Both the position numbers and the translations under genes were made by a program. Positions 23,963 through 34,499 of a DNA stretch of 64,000 nucleotides are shown here, one piece after another. The stretch spans positions 10,361,464 through 10,425,463 of the forward strand of contig CM049320.1 in assembly GCA_026874595.1 (NCBI GenBank). The letters run 5' to 3'. Source of the stretch: Sipunculus nudus (lineage: Eukaryota > Annelida > Sipuncula > Golfingiida > Sipunculidae). Below the pieces are notes generated by a model. That model was given only the letters and a program-made list of their open reading frames with translations. It had not been told where the DNA came from and did not search any database. Numbering within the stretch: the stretch's first letter is position 1; every line of letters begins with the position of its first letter.

Positions 23963-23999
23963 TGAATTTAAGGAGTCTGGTCTCTGGGAGAAACGTATT

Positions 24000-24590
24000 T
24001 CCTGTAAATGACCCCGTTCTGGGCATCCTTTCCTTGGATTTGCAGCACCTCCCCGCTCCATCCACTTGCGCATTTGTAGAATAGAGTAGAATCATTCACG
24101 CAGCTGTTCACTGTTCATTATCGGAATTTGCGTCTTTGCTACCTTCAGTGCATGTGTTTACCCCATTCCCGCTTTGGCTTTGGCCCATTCGGCACTCTGC
24201 TGTTCTTCTCCTTCACTTGTTGCATCACCTCAGTGTTAATCGGTGCCTTACTACCATCTGTATCCGCTGGTTGTCTAGCTCCTTCTAGCTTCCCTATTAA
24301 TAAATCATACACTGGGTTTTCCATGGCTAAAGCCTCTTCTGATCCTAATTATTACTGCGTATCTATGTAAACCTTTACGACAGGTGCCTTTATTGCTTGA
24401 TTGTTAATCATCAAGCAAGATTTATGCATGCCAGTTTAATCCTGATCGGTGCACGGACTTCGCTTCACCACCGCCCCACAACATCACGTGTCCCGTAACG
24501 TCTCTACATCTCGCTGGTTGCGGCCTCCTCTCCCCAGGGTAACCAGTATCCGACCATGACTCTGATGGATACGGCAGTGATCTCCAATTG
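24000..24590. other. Probable retrotransposon interior, not resolved
   Basis: Lies between pol-like and gag-like minus-strand pieces. No convincing protease or RT motif was found, only short shadows. Confidence 0.35.
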
Positions 24591-24599
24591 CCCTCCATC

Positions 24600-25000
24600 T
24601 TGCCCCTTACAGGAATCCTTAGCGAAATGACCTGGTTGAATGCAAATAGAACAGGTAAACACGTTCGCATTACCTGGACCGGGCGTTGGTTTACTAGCCC
24701 ACTTGTCTTCCTTTACCGAGGTTCACTGTGCTCGTTTCACCGCAGGATACTTCTGCATCTGGCGCCCTCTAGCGACGCTCCAGTGGTTGTACACATTACC
24801 ATGGAATTACAAATACTGTTCTTCTATGTCCCACATGGCCTTGATATTTCATTGCCCACGCACCTGGATGAACATCTCGACATCTGTGGTGCATAAGCTG
24901 GCGGTCTGTTCTCTTAAAGTAAACCTTTAGCCCATTAAACGATTGCGGATTATGACTCAATTCTATCCATCAAGATAAGTAATCATCAGTTCTGATAACA
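24600..25000 (-). pseudogene. Gag remnant with zinc knuckle
   Basis: Minus-strand translation yields 'CSICIQPGHFAKDSC' at about 24,609-24,654, a C-x2-C-x4-H-x5-C knuckle (one residue longer than the usual CX2CX4HX4C). It is preceded by 'KWASKPTPGPGNANVF' and, further upstream, 'DVEMFIQVRGQ' and 'ADESISQFVIRTDDYLS'. That is the capsid-to-nucleocapsid layout of Ty3-type gag proteins. Stops break the frame. It continues the N-terminal gag part at 25.3-25.6 kb, from which it is separated by repeat R2. Confidence 0.65.
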
Positions 25001-25089
25001 AACTGACTGATACTCTCATCTGCTTCTGTCAATGCCGTGTGGAACTTTTTTTCCGAAAACCCGCTGCAGGCAACTGGTATCAGAGCCTC

Positions 25090-25335
25090 AGTGCTTCCTT
25101 CACGCAAGATAAACCATTAATATACATGTCGTCTGCCCCTACCTCTGATCTTGTGGCCTATGACCGGAGGGTTTGGTCTTAGGTAGTGAAAAATAGTTTG
25201 TGCCTACACGCGGAGTAAGACGAATTACAATAAGCGCTCACTGGTCCAGGACATACACACAAGAGAGTAACGGTGCACCCATGTGTCAATGCGCAATTCT
25301 GTGTGGGGTAATTATTAACGTGTCACAACAGCTTA
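25090..25335. repeat. Repeat R2, copy 3 (partial)
   Basis: 'acatgtcgt(c/g)t', 'cctatgaccg', 'ggtttggtctta', 'gaattacaataagcgctcac' and 'caattctgtgtggggtaattattaacgtgtcacaa' repeat text of 23,060-23,280 and 1,940-2,070. It sits inside the gag coding remnant, so it was inserted after that element or recombined into it. Confidence 0.55.
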
Positions 25336-25611
25336 TTTTCGTGGTAATTTATATCCCCCGGCGTATCTGTTGTACACTTGTAATGCACTACCTCTAAAAT
25401 TTGAAGCCCACCTATTACGTAACCACCCCTGTGCCTCGGCGGAAGCCTCATATCTAAGTAAATACGCAACCATGTCATCATGTCTTTCCTCAAACAAAGT
25501 TAGTCCCACCTGCTGGGGCGAATGGGAGCTCTTGTTCTCTCTGATTCTGGACCTCCCTGGCTCTGGATTCTCTGTCCTCACGCGCTGTCTCCAGTTGTTT
25601 CTTTGTTTCAT
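25310..25611 (-). pseudogene. Ty3-type gag N-terminal remnant
   Basis: A 92-codon minus-strand frame starts directly after the LTR leader. It reads 'MKQRNNWRQRVRTENPEP', then 'FEERHDDMVAYLLRYEASAE', 'GWLRNRWASNFRGSALQVY' and 'NRYAGGYKLP'. The K/R-DD-x-x-AYL-x-R-F/Y-E...W-x-x-x-L-x-G-x-AL-x-VY pattern is typical of capsid starts in Ty3/gypsy gag. It ends in a stop and repeat R2. The reading frame is clean within this piece, suggesting moderately recent insertion. Confidence 0.7.
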
Positions 25612-25629
25612 CGCGTGCCCCCATTATTA

Positions 25630-25732
25630 TGTTACCTGTTACTAAATATCGTCCAGGTTAGACACGCAACATGAACACAAGAAAACCTCACAAAATACTC
25701 GGTAATATTTAACTAATCATAATCATTATTTA

Positions 25733-25787
<55 letters not shown>

Positions 25788-26304
25788 AGATTAAAGGTAT
25801 GATCTTTTTACATTAATAATGTCAAAGTGAGACACCCATAATTTAAATAGATATGGGGTTATACTTAGATGAACGTATAGGTGTCTCCAGTCAGTCCAAA
25901 TACATAATGTCAAAATACAATTCCTTGGGCTGCATAGGAGATGTTCACGTTTCTCAAATAGTTCACATTAAAACTCCCCAAGTCTTAAGGTACACAGTAA
26001 AATACTCCGTTACTAGGCCTAGCAACACATCATCACAGTCCATAAAATACTACAGCCCGCGCCAGCTTCATAGCGTAGGGCTTTGATACTCTGGGGGCAG
26101 AGTGATCTTCACAATAAAAAGTTCTGCAAAAGTACAAACAAAGTTCAAATAACAAAGATTTCACATTCTTCTTCTTTAACCAATGGACTTGATGTCCTCC
26201 GTGGTCGTTCCTCTCTACTGCTGTGCGATCCCATGCTTGTGTCACCTCCACCTCGACCATACCATTAGGTTGACCCATCCACCGTCTACGGTTACACTGT
26301 AGCA
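25630..26304 (-). mobile_element. LTR of the minus-strand Ty3-like element (copy 1)
   Basis: On the minus strand it starts 'TGCTACAGTGTAACC' and ends 'CAGGTAACA', followed by 'TAATAATGGGGGCACGCG' and then the gag ATG: the layout of a 5' LTR, leader and gag. A second copy lies at 27,001-27,631. An (AT)n expansion accounts for most of the 45-bp length difference. The 77- and 106-codon frames inside are LTR shadows. Confidence 0.7.
25734..25786. repeat. (AT)n microsatellite in LTR copy 1
   Basis: About 25 AT units. LTR copy 2 has only 'agaatatatacaag' at the matching position, so the tract expanded after the LTRs separated. Confidence 0.9.
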
Positions 26305-26324
26305 CCATTAAAGAATATCCATTA

Positions 26325-26650
26325 CGGTCATTTATGGGATAGCAGCCGTCCATCCAGCATGAATCTGGAATAACAGATGTTTCCTAATATCCTTATATCG
26401 CGGGTCGTCAGCGCAGTTACAATTTTCATCTGTGTCTATGCCATGGCAGTATAGTTGAAAATTGTCCCATTTGTGTTACGGAAGTGTCTTTTGCGCGTTC
26501 TGTAACCTATGACTTTATGTCCATGAAATCCACGCAGAAACTGCGAGAAAATACGCTATTTCCATGTCGATGTTGATAGATTGTCTATCATGTGCATTGG
26601 GTAACTTATGTTAAAGCCGGTACGGCCGGTAATTTCTACTTCTCTCATTG
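26325..26650 (-). pseudogene. IDS-like C-terminal fragment A
   Basis: Minus-strand translation: 'RIFSQFLRGFHGHKVIGYRT' (about 26,500-26,560), a stretch matching F-S-Q-(Y/F)-x-R and the following K-V-x-G-Y-x-x-R-T motif. Then, near 26,330-26,450, 'HGIDTDENCNCADDPRYKD' and 'LHAGWTAAIP'-like text ('IHAGWTAAIP') and a stop. This is the last ~90 codons of an IDS-like sulfatase, closest in wording to the copy at 20.7-22.0 kb. LTR copy 1 begins immediately after it. Confidence 0.75.
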
Positions 26651-27000
26651 TTTTTGACAATTCCAACCTTTTTTCGTTGGTCTCAAACCTTTGTAGACGG
26701 TCAATATTTGTAAATATGTCACTATCTAATTTGATAAACAGTATACCAAGTAACAAATAATATGTTATGATCACTATGAGAACTATTCCTTACACAATTG
26801 AATACTAGTCTCTTATTTCACCGAATATAATTACACATTGATGCAAGTCTTTCTCATCTAATATTACACTCGCCAAAAATAAATGAACTCTTACACTTTG
26901 TATAGTAACAAATACGTCAGATATGACTGACGTGGCCCCGATTCATACCCCGTAATAAAGGAGCCTGAGAGACCAGCAAAAAGACGAGCCCCCATTATTA
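26651..27000. other. Non-coding stretch between IDS fragment and LTR copy 2
   Basis: Contains the retrotransposon leader 'TAATAATGGGGGCTCG' (minus strand) at 26,985-26,999 but no gag after it. The rest is unassigned. Confidence 0.4.
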
Positions 27001-27631
27001 TGTTACCTGTGAAAACATTTCGTCCGGGTTTGACACGCAACATGAACACAAGAAAGACTCACAAGATACTCGGTAATATTGTTAATAATCAAAATCAGTA
27101 TTAAGAATATATACAAGATTAACGGTATGTTCTTGTTACATTAAAAATGTCCAAGTGAAACGCCCATAACATAAATAGATACGGGTGTATACTTAAATTA
27201 CACGTATATGTGCCTCCAGCCAATCCAAATGCAATGTCAAAATACAATTCCTGAGGCTGCAGAGGAGTTTTTTACGTTTCTCAAACGGTTTGCATTAAAA
27301 TCCCCACCGTCCACAAATACACAGGAAAATACACCGTTACTAGGCCTGGCAACACATCATCACGGTCAATAAAATACGACAGCCTGCGCCAGCTTCCTAG
27401 CGTAGGACTTTAACACTCTGTCGACAGAGTGATTATTATAATAAAAAGTGCTGCACAAGTACAAACAGAGTCCAAATAACAAAGATTTCACGTTCTTCTT
27501 CTTTAACCAATGGACTTGATGTCCTCCGTGGTCGTTCCTCTTTACTGCTGTGCGATCCCATGCTTGTGTCACCTCCACCTCGACCATACCGTTAGGTTGA
27601 CCCATCCACCGTCTACGGTGACACTGTAGCA
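27001..27631 (-). mobile_element. LTR of the minus-strand Ty3-like element (copy 2)
   Basis: Collinear with 25,630-26,304. Shared text includes 'acacgcaacatgaacacaag', 'atactcggtaatatt' and 'ttcttctttaaccaatggac', and the final 'cactgtagca'. It is not followed by gag, so it is a solo LTR or part of a duplicated segment. It directly adjoins another IDS-like fragment, as copy 1 does. Confidence 0.7.
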
Positions 27632-27639
27632 CCTTCACA

Positions 27640-27870
27640 GATTATCTTTGCCTCTGCCATGGTTGTATAGTTCACCACCAGTAAGTTTGTCCTAATCAAG
27701 CCTGTATGTTGGGCCCGGTTGAGAATTGGCCTATTTGTATTATGTAAGTTTCTCTTGCGCGTGCCGTAACAAATGACTTTATGTCCATGAAAACTACGCA
27801 GAAACTGCGAGAAAATTCGCTATTTTCATGTTGATTTTGATAGATTGTCTATCATGTGCATTAAGTTACT
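27640..27870 (-). pseudogene. IDS-like C-terminal fragment B
   Basis: Minus-strand translation gives 'RIFSQFLRSFHGHKVICYGT' (about 27,755-27,825), then 'RAQHTGLIRTNLLVVNYTT', matching the parallel text of the other copies. It is cut by LTR copy 2 before the HAGW terminus. Broken by stops. Confidence 0.7.
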
Positions 27871-27965
27871 GATGTTAACGCCGGTACGGCTGTAACCATG
27901 ATTTTCACTGATGTTATGGCCGATACGGCTGTGGCCAATGGGGTTACTGATATTAATACAGGTAG
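27845..27965 (-). repeat. Three ~39-bp tandem units
   Basis: Read on the minus strand the units encode 'NISNPIGHSRIGH', 'NISENHGYSRTGV' and 'NISNLMHMIDN'. The DNA cores are 'acatcagt(a/g)a' and 'gccg(a/g)tacggctgt(a/g)'. One related unit lies in fragment A near 26,600. Confidence 0.55.
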
Positions 27966-28039
27966 GGATACTCTTGACAGAGATGACGAATTGGACAGAA
28001 ATGACAAGATGATGACATATAAGACGTAAAAGGTCACAA

Positions 28040-28340
28040 ACCTTCATGAATGTCACTGATCATTGTAATGATCAAGCAGCGTTTCTTCGTTCTCAATGCG
28101 GTAAAACAGCTGAAAAACCACCGGATGAGATATTTCCACTAGAGAATAGAAAAAGCTCACTGAAAGAACAAAAGGAAGAATCTGGTCTATGACATCTGTA
28201 TACTTTGGTATTACCAACAGAGGAATTAGAAGCCGTCGGGTTATTTCATACAGAATGAATTATTGATTTGAAAATAGAAACCTAGAGATATTCTAGCAAC
28301 AGAGAAATTGGCCACAGTAAATCAAATTGTAGTTCCTCAA
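28040..28340 (-). repeat. Inverted copy of the 22.07-22.37 kb flank
   Basis: The reverse complement contains 'gaggaactacaatttgattt', 'agtggaaatatctcatccgg' and 'gatcattacaatgatcagtg', in the same order as at 22,075-22,350. It shows that the IDS-like units were spread in both orientations. Confidence 0.65.
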
Positions 28341-28344
28341 GAAC

Positions 28345-29200
28345 AACTAAGTCTGTTCATTGTAGACTATGTCGTCCAATGCCGAGGAATAAAAATGGAA
28401 ATCAGTATTTTCTTACCATAATGTGTACTTCAACCAGATTTCCAGATGACATCCCTCTTAGAAATATAAAGTGAGGCGTATCGCCAAAGCTTTAGTCAAA
28501 TTCTTTACAATTTTGCCGAAAGAAATTCAGGGTACAAATTTTACCTCTGGATTATTCCAAGCGTTGACTAATGAGTCAGGATTGCATCAAATTATTTCGA
28601 GACTCTAAGACCAACAATCTCAAGGATCTTAAGAGATAGATTCGACTCCACACTGAAAACCATGTTAAAGACTTTTTTCACAACAAACAGGTATGGGACG
28701 AAGGCGTTCCTGTGCAAGAGTCACTTGGGTTGACCCCATTCGAGCTTTTGTTCGGCAACCCAGTAAGAGGTCCATTGAAAGTAATCAAAGAACAGTGGGT
28801 CTATGAACAAAGTACAATTAGGAACGACACGCAATTGAATCGTGCCTGTGTCGTAAATGTTGAGAATAATACAATAACAAAAGAAACTGGTGATATTTTT
28901 CTAAAGCGACATTCATACAGATTAAATCCCGAAACTCTTGCAAACTTAAGAAAAGAAGTAGAATACATGTTACAAAATGACATCATTAGGAGTAGTCAAA
29001 GTGAATAAAGTTCTCCGTGTTTATTGGTTTCAAAATCCGATCAAAGTCATAACTTTTTACTGATTTGAGGAAAACGACACAGACACAAACGATATACTAA
29101 GAGTGGACGATTGCACTGAAAGAAGTGGCAAAGTCAAATACATGACAAAATGTGATTTACTGAAAGTTTTGTTTTAACATATGGTACAACTACAACAATT
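28345..29200 (+). pseudogene. Ty3/gypsy pol fragment (integrase, then RT start)
   Basis: Across frames: 'PRNKNGNQYFLTIMCTSTRF' followed by 'PDDIPLRNIK' (integrase core, about 28,376-28,472), 'KALVKFFT' and 'KEIQGTNFTSGLFQAL', then a 98-codon open frame (28,712-29,008) beginning 'MQESLGLTPFELLFGNPVRG' (integrase C-terminal side) and closing 'SYRLNPETLANLRKEVEYML' and 'NDIIRSSQSE'. That end is the usual start of a gypsy reverse transcriptase domain. Integrase therefore precedes RT, the reverse of standard Ty3 order, with the spacer missing. The piece is either a junction of two element copies or a deletion product. Further RT is lost in stops after 29,010. Confidence 0.75.
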
Positions 29201-29399
29201 GAACATCTGAAACATAGAGTGGAACATCATCATACGATACACATAAAACAAACATCCATTTATGAAAACCTGCATTAAAACAATCTTACTGAATGTACAT
29301 AGACAAAAACAGACATGGTACATTGCAAATGTACTGAACTTATTGTTTTTAAGTTTAACTTTATAAAATTGATATTATGAATCATCAAAGGTTTTCCTT

Positions 29400-30700
29400 C
29401 AAATATGTATTTCTTAATTGTTTCAATTTCCGGTCATATAATGCCAATATACCTTTCGCTCTAGCTATGTCCTCGTTAATATATCTGGAATACATAGTTT
29501 GTATACATACAGAAATTAGGAATTTTCTCTTTACGTTTACATATGTATATGAAATGTTTAAAGAGTAATATTTGAATATCTAGACAGGTGTCGTTAGTAA
29601 TATTTATTATTAGTAAGGTTTCTGTGAAATTGCTCATGTTTACATTTGGGCCTATGTCTTTCAACCATTTTTTTAATTAGCTATTAAGCTTTATTTAATT
29701 TCACAGTGGTAGAATATATTTGAATATGTATCTCTTTCTCTTTTAAAAAATATGCGCAGTTCTGTGTCTTTTTTTTATTTATAAAGGAAAACATTGGAAG
29801 GTAGAATCCTATGTAAACGTTTTAACAGAAATGTCCTTACCTCATTTTTGTAATTCTAGTTCTCTGGTCCACTTTTCCATTTGTTTTACTGGTACCATAC
29901 AATGATTTTTAATTAATCGTTGACGACAAAACGTGGTGTTTTCCATTCTTAAGATTTGAACCCTATTTTCTTGCAGTTGCACCTTTGGGTTATTCTTTAA
30001 ATCTTTTAATTTTTTCTTTCCACGTTCCTTTGATTGCAGGGAACAATTCGGTGTAGTGCATAAAGTGTATAATGATTTCTTAATAGTAGGTCTCATAATA
30101 ATTTTTTCAATTATGGATGAATTGAGGTTCCTATTTTGTTTATCGTATTAGAACACTAACATACATCAGGTCTTTTAACTGTGTCTGATTATAAGAATAA
30201 TCTGCTATTTGCATAACTGTTTTTTTTTCTACATAACTTTAAAACCTGCTTTGTTGAAACCTATTAAAAACATCCAAAGCGTTTTTGATTGACATTAGTC
30301 CTCCTGTTAGAATTAAAATGTGTCATCTGCAAACTGAATATTTTTTTCCTTCTGATCGACTGTTACTCCTTTTATTTCACTGCTAATCCTTATTTTATTT
30401 GCTCTTATTTCTGCTGCCAAGATAACTCCATACGGTGAGAGAGGGTCACCCTGTCTAACACCTCTTGTAACTAAGGAAACATTCAGTGGTCCATCCTCTT
30501 ATCAGTATTCAGCTGAAAATATAATTATATACTACCTTTATCCAATTTCAAAGGGTTGGCTCAAAGTTAAATGCTCGAAGGATTTCCTCAATATAAGGCC
30601 ATTTTAACTGATCAGACGCTTTTTCAAAATCAACTGATAATAGATAACCTTCTATTTTTTGTTATAAATAAAAAATAACGCTTGTAAAGGTGCCTAAAAT
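29400..30700 (-). pseudogene. L1-like LINE fragment (RT palm and C-terminus)
   Basis: On the minus strand: 'EGYLLSVDFEKASDQLKWPY' (about 30,600-30,660), 'VTRGVRQGDPLSPYG' (30,425-30,472) and 'IQFADDTF' (30,312-30,340), the RT motifs of non-LTR retrotransposons with the catalytic DD present. A stop follows. Further down are 'MEKWTRELELQK' (29,842-29,880) and 'KDIGPNVNMSNFTETLLIIN' with 'ILLFKHFIYICKRKE' (29,500-29,664), resembling the L1-type C-terminus. Roughly 200 residues between the palm and the C-terminus are unrecognisable and frames change, so the copy is dead. No poly(A) end was located. Confidence 0.75.
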
Positions 30701-31027
30701 GTCCTCTTTACATTGCTTTGGCCCAATAATTGCAATTAATTTTAATAAATATTAAACTCTCACAATTTGTGCTAGTGCTGCCCTTGGGTATGGGTAACCT
30801 GTAATTGTTGAATAACAATTAACTCTTTTGGAAAAAACACTGATAATTAACAGGACTTATAGTGGACATTTCTCTTTCTATTACTTCTGTTGCAATGTAA
30901 ATGAAGTTATTAGGCCAATTCAAAACCTGTGTGATAATAGCACTCCTTTTCCAAAAGTAAATAATATAAATGACATTATTACTTTTCCCTCCCCAAGGAT
31001 TTCAACAAAATATTTGCATAATTTCAG
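30701..31027. other. No gene recognised
   Basis: AT-rich sequence left of the TTAA-bounded element. Confidence 0.45.
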
Positions 31028-31031
31028 TTAA

Positions 31032-32298
31032 AGCTGCTGTGTATTGCTTCGAAAGATACCCACCTTTAAGTCAGTGCGCATGCGCATAGGCTGGTTACCG
31101 CGAGTACCCGGTAAAAGTAAAACGATGCGTGTTGCCTGACGTACCTTTCATTACGGACATTAAAAACAGGCTTCTCTCTGACAACATACCAACAACAAGG
31201 CAAAATAGGCAAGAAGCGGCATCCTGATTTTGACTCACAGCCGTGATCAGGGAAGCTGTCACCTCGGCTCGGGATCGTCTGGTCAGCGTCTGCAATCATG
31301 TAGCTACCGTGAAAGTGAGTAATATAGCAATAAAATGCTAGGATTAAAACTACTAGCACGGTATACGTGTGGAAATCACGTTATCTAATCTGATTTAACT
31401 AACGTTAGAAATATGAAATATAGCGGACGTTAGAATCGGCAGCTGGGCGATAATACGTGGACTTTTGATTGTTTATTATTATCTTTTTCATATGTAGGGT
31501 TCGCAAAGTACAATCAGGTTTATTGCAGATACCAAAAATCTGCAAATGTGTCGAATAATAGAATAAATATTAATTACTCTAAATTTGCACGTACTGTTGA
31601 TTATTTTATCCCAATTGTTGCCAGTTTTGGATAAAGTTTTTAGAACAGGACGTGCCTTATAGAAAGGTTGAAGTTTACTATAAACAAAACCAAACCCGCC
31701 CAAGTTTGGCTATTTCAGATTGTTGAAATTGCTCCAGGAACAATTTTTCGTTTGTATGAAATTATAGTTTCTTATATTTTTGCATAGTTTAACCTGATTG
31801 CATAATTTTTTAGAACAAATATATTTTAATGCAATAAATTGTTTATTGACTAAATCATGTTTATAACATACACATGATATATCATTTATATCATGAATCT
31901 CTAATTCTACTTATATAAATATATTTGTGTGTGCTTACCATGAACCACTTGTGCAACTTGTGGTGGAAATATATAAACATATATAATTGTGTTTATGTAT
32001 ATTCATATATATATATAATTATATATCATATATTTTATTTTTATTTTAAATATGCTTTTTAAATTTTAAAGAAAATATCTTAATATATATTTGTACTTTT
32101 ATCTTTTTTTATTTTTACTGTAGTCTCTGTCATGCATGAATTTAACATTTTTATATACTGCTAACTGAAATAGAAAGTATCAAATCACTGTAAATTTTCA
32201 GTTTGTCACACTAAACATTACTTATGAATGTGACTCCATTCAAGTTCTTAGATGCAAATTATACCAGGAATATTCTACTGAATTGTTCTGCAAGAGTA

Positions 32299-32300
<2 letters not shown>
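31032..32300 (+). repeat. Left long terminal inverted arm
   Basis: Pairs with 38,500-39,775. Matches run from the tip through 'aaagtaaaacgatgcgtgtt', 'ggcttctctctgacaacata' and 'gcagacgctgaccagacgat' (reverse strand), 'ataatacgtgga', 'attgtttattgact', 'tgaaccacttgt', and finally 'aaatagaaagtatcaaa' and 'caggaatattctactgaattgtt'. The right arm has about 65 extra bases near 39,536-39,600. The 97- and 66-codon frames here shift with arm indels and are not judged genes. Confidence 0.8.
31075..31086. promoter_or_regulatory. NRF1-type palindrome in left arm
   Basis: TGCGCATGCGCA, a perfect 12-base palindrome that fits the NRF1/EWG consensus (YGCGCAYGCGCR). It sits 43 bases from the element tip and recurs at the mirror position in the right arm. 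It may act as a promoter or host-factor site of the element; that role is inferred. Confidence 0.5.

Positions 32301-32301
<1 letters not shown>

Positions 32302-32355
<54 letters not shown>
32302..32355. repeat. (AT)n microsatellite
   Basis: About 26 AT units at the inner end of the left arm. Confidence 0.9.
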
Positions 32356-32360
<5 letters not shown>

Positions 32361-34225
32361 AAGAGTATGGATGACTTGCATATGATACCCCATATGCTAA
32401 CTAATTTACTAATATAATGGTAACTAATATACAGCAGATATTACATGCCTTTCACTGTCATGATTCAACATACTTTCATATCTTTTTAATACAATTTTAT
32501 AAAGTCAATGTTCCTGTCATAATATTGACTCATTTCAATTTTAAAAGATGACAAAATATTTACCAGATCTGTAATATGAAAAAATGCCAGTACAAAGGGT
32601 CTGGAAAGTTCTGAAATTTTTTTTTATAAATAAATGTTGCTAAGGAAACCTGTCATTTTATTATAGAACCATATTTAAAAAAAAAGAAGCATTTTTAATT
32701 AAATCAATTTCCTTTTAAATAATATAAGAGAATTCAAATATAATTAAACCCATCAGTAAGCATAACTTTATAATATTGAGCCAAATCATGGATAAATGAA
32801 GGTGCAATTTAGAATTGTGAATTCTAAATCGTGTTATTTTCAGGTATTATTGTTTTGTAGATTAAAAGGTATATTTTATATAAAAAAAAGTAATGCATCT
32901 ATGTGCATAATGTGACATTACCTGACCAAATTAGCTATAAATGTTGGTGCAATTTAGAATTATGAATCAACTTGAATATTTAGATATATATGTTATACTG
33001 TAAATGGTATTGTAAAATTTTAAAAACATGACAAAAAATGAAAAATAAAAAAAAAAGGATCTAATGCAAACATTTGTTCATTATTTTCCGCCTCAGTAAA
33101 AGAGGAATAAAAGTGATTTGCTTTGTTTTTTTTTTCATCTCTCTGCCTGATTTTAAATATTTTATTATTATGAATAAACCTTTTTTCCTGTACACACTGT
33201 TGAATTAAATTTCATATCCTGTATGTATGTGCAAGGGTGTTCCCATTCCCCCTTCCCCTGGGATTTTGTCCTTGCACCTGAGCACTGGGGACAGTAGTTT
33301 TATTGCAACTGTATAAAATCTATTAAATAAAGAAAATATATACAGCATGTCCTTCCACCTGTGGAGAGGGAACTTTATGGCATCTGTATACATTTTATAA
33401 AATAGAAATCAAATTTGGTTTCATAAAAAAAAATAGGATCTAATTGGACAAATGTGTAAACTGCTGAACTGTCAACAGCTTATCAAAAAGCCAACAAATG
33501 ATCATAAGAATATTATAGATTTTAAATTAAAAAACTGCTTACATACTTCAGTTTCAACATAAGGAAACATGGTCAGGTCACAAAATATTATTTGCAACAA
33601 TGTCTTGCTCATCAATATAAACCAATCATATAAAACAAACAATGGCTTATATTACCTCTTCCTCTTACACTTTATCTCCATTTGATTTTATTTTAGATTT
33701 TTACCTTCAAGGTCAATTTCAGCTGAGCACAGTCACCCATATGTCCCTTGTTTTTCATGTGTATTTTGTCAAATAGAACATTACCTACCTGCCTATTATA
33801 TCTTATGGCTGCAAGTCAGAGATTTTCTTTTACGAACCTTGACACTCATGTGCATCTGTGCTCTCAAATTTAGAACCCTGTTAAATTCAATACAGCAGCC
33901 AGGCAAAAAGAGTTATACTAAGGTCTCCAATTGTTTTCTTTAGTGAATTTTATGATAAAAGCTTCGCAAGAATTACATAAAATATATACATTGTTGAAGG
34001 TGATATAACCTTTGTTGGAAGATTGTTTCATAGCTTCAAATGTTTTGCCACACAAATTTGATAATAAAATTAAGTTTTAATTTAACAATTTATTATATGC
34101 TGTACAGTACTGTTTTTCATTATTACTGTTTGAATTCAATCCAAATTTCTTTTACAGGAACCCAAGAGCTATGGTCATTGGAAAGTGAGGTTAATTACCA
34201 GTACTACAGATTAATATTTCACAAG
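32356..34225. other. Interior of TTAA element, AT-rich, no gene
   Basis: No coding motif could be supported. Runs of A and T dominate. Confidence 0.5.
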
Positions 34226-34229
34226 ATGA

Positions 34230-34498
34230 CCATCATTCATCTAACAAACCTATAGGATAGGTGTGAACAAATTTAATTAACATCTGGAAGCCTGTAAACT
34301 CTGAGAACTGGTGATAGTCACCGTTTAGGACTGCATGGGAAGCAATCTTGGATGCATCAGACCAGATAAATGCATTTCCCGCCCTGACACCACTTTGGAG
34401 GGCCAGCCACTGGCTGAGCTGCCTCCTGAAGAGTTTGATCACTAACCACCACCTTGACAAGTATCACTACTGCATTTAGGTATGCAGCAAGAGCTCAT
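34230..34498 (-). pseudogene. Decayed THAP-like zinc-finger domain
   Basis: Minus-strand translation from an ATG at about 34,497 reads 'MSSCCIPKCSSD', matching the C-x(2-4)-C start of THAP fingers. After a stop and frame change it continues 'FRRQLSQWLALQSG' and 'WSDASKIASHAVLNGDYHQF'. This parallels the W-L...S-K-x-C-S-x-HF-x-x-x-D-Y part of the family, but the third Cys and the His ligand read Ala. THAP domains bind DNA and occur in P-element and, as I recall, Kolobok transposases. It supports a DNA-transposon origin of the surrounding element. A degenerate host THAP gene fragment is the alternative. Confidence 0.45.
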
Positions 34499-34499
34499 T

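Noticed and set aside
26033-27638. Duplicated minus-strand frames of 106 and 90 codons containing 'VTQAWDRTAV'
   Set aside because: They lie inside the two LTR copies, start at the LTR edge, and end in unrelated text. A resemblance to LINE C-termini was considered but is too weak.
31066-31359. 97-codon frame in the left arm with signal-peptide-like start
   Set aside because: The right arm keeps part of the frame ('MIADADQTILSRGDSFPDH') but differs mostly at amino-acid-changing positions and ends early, so no selection for protein is evident.
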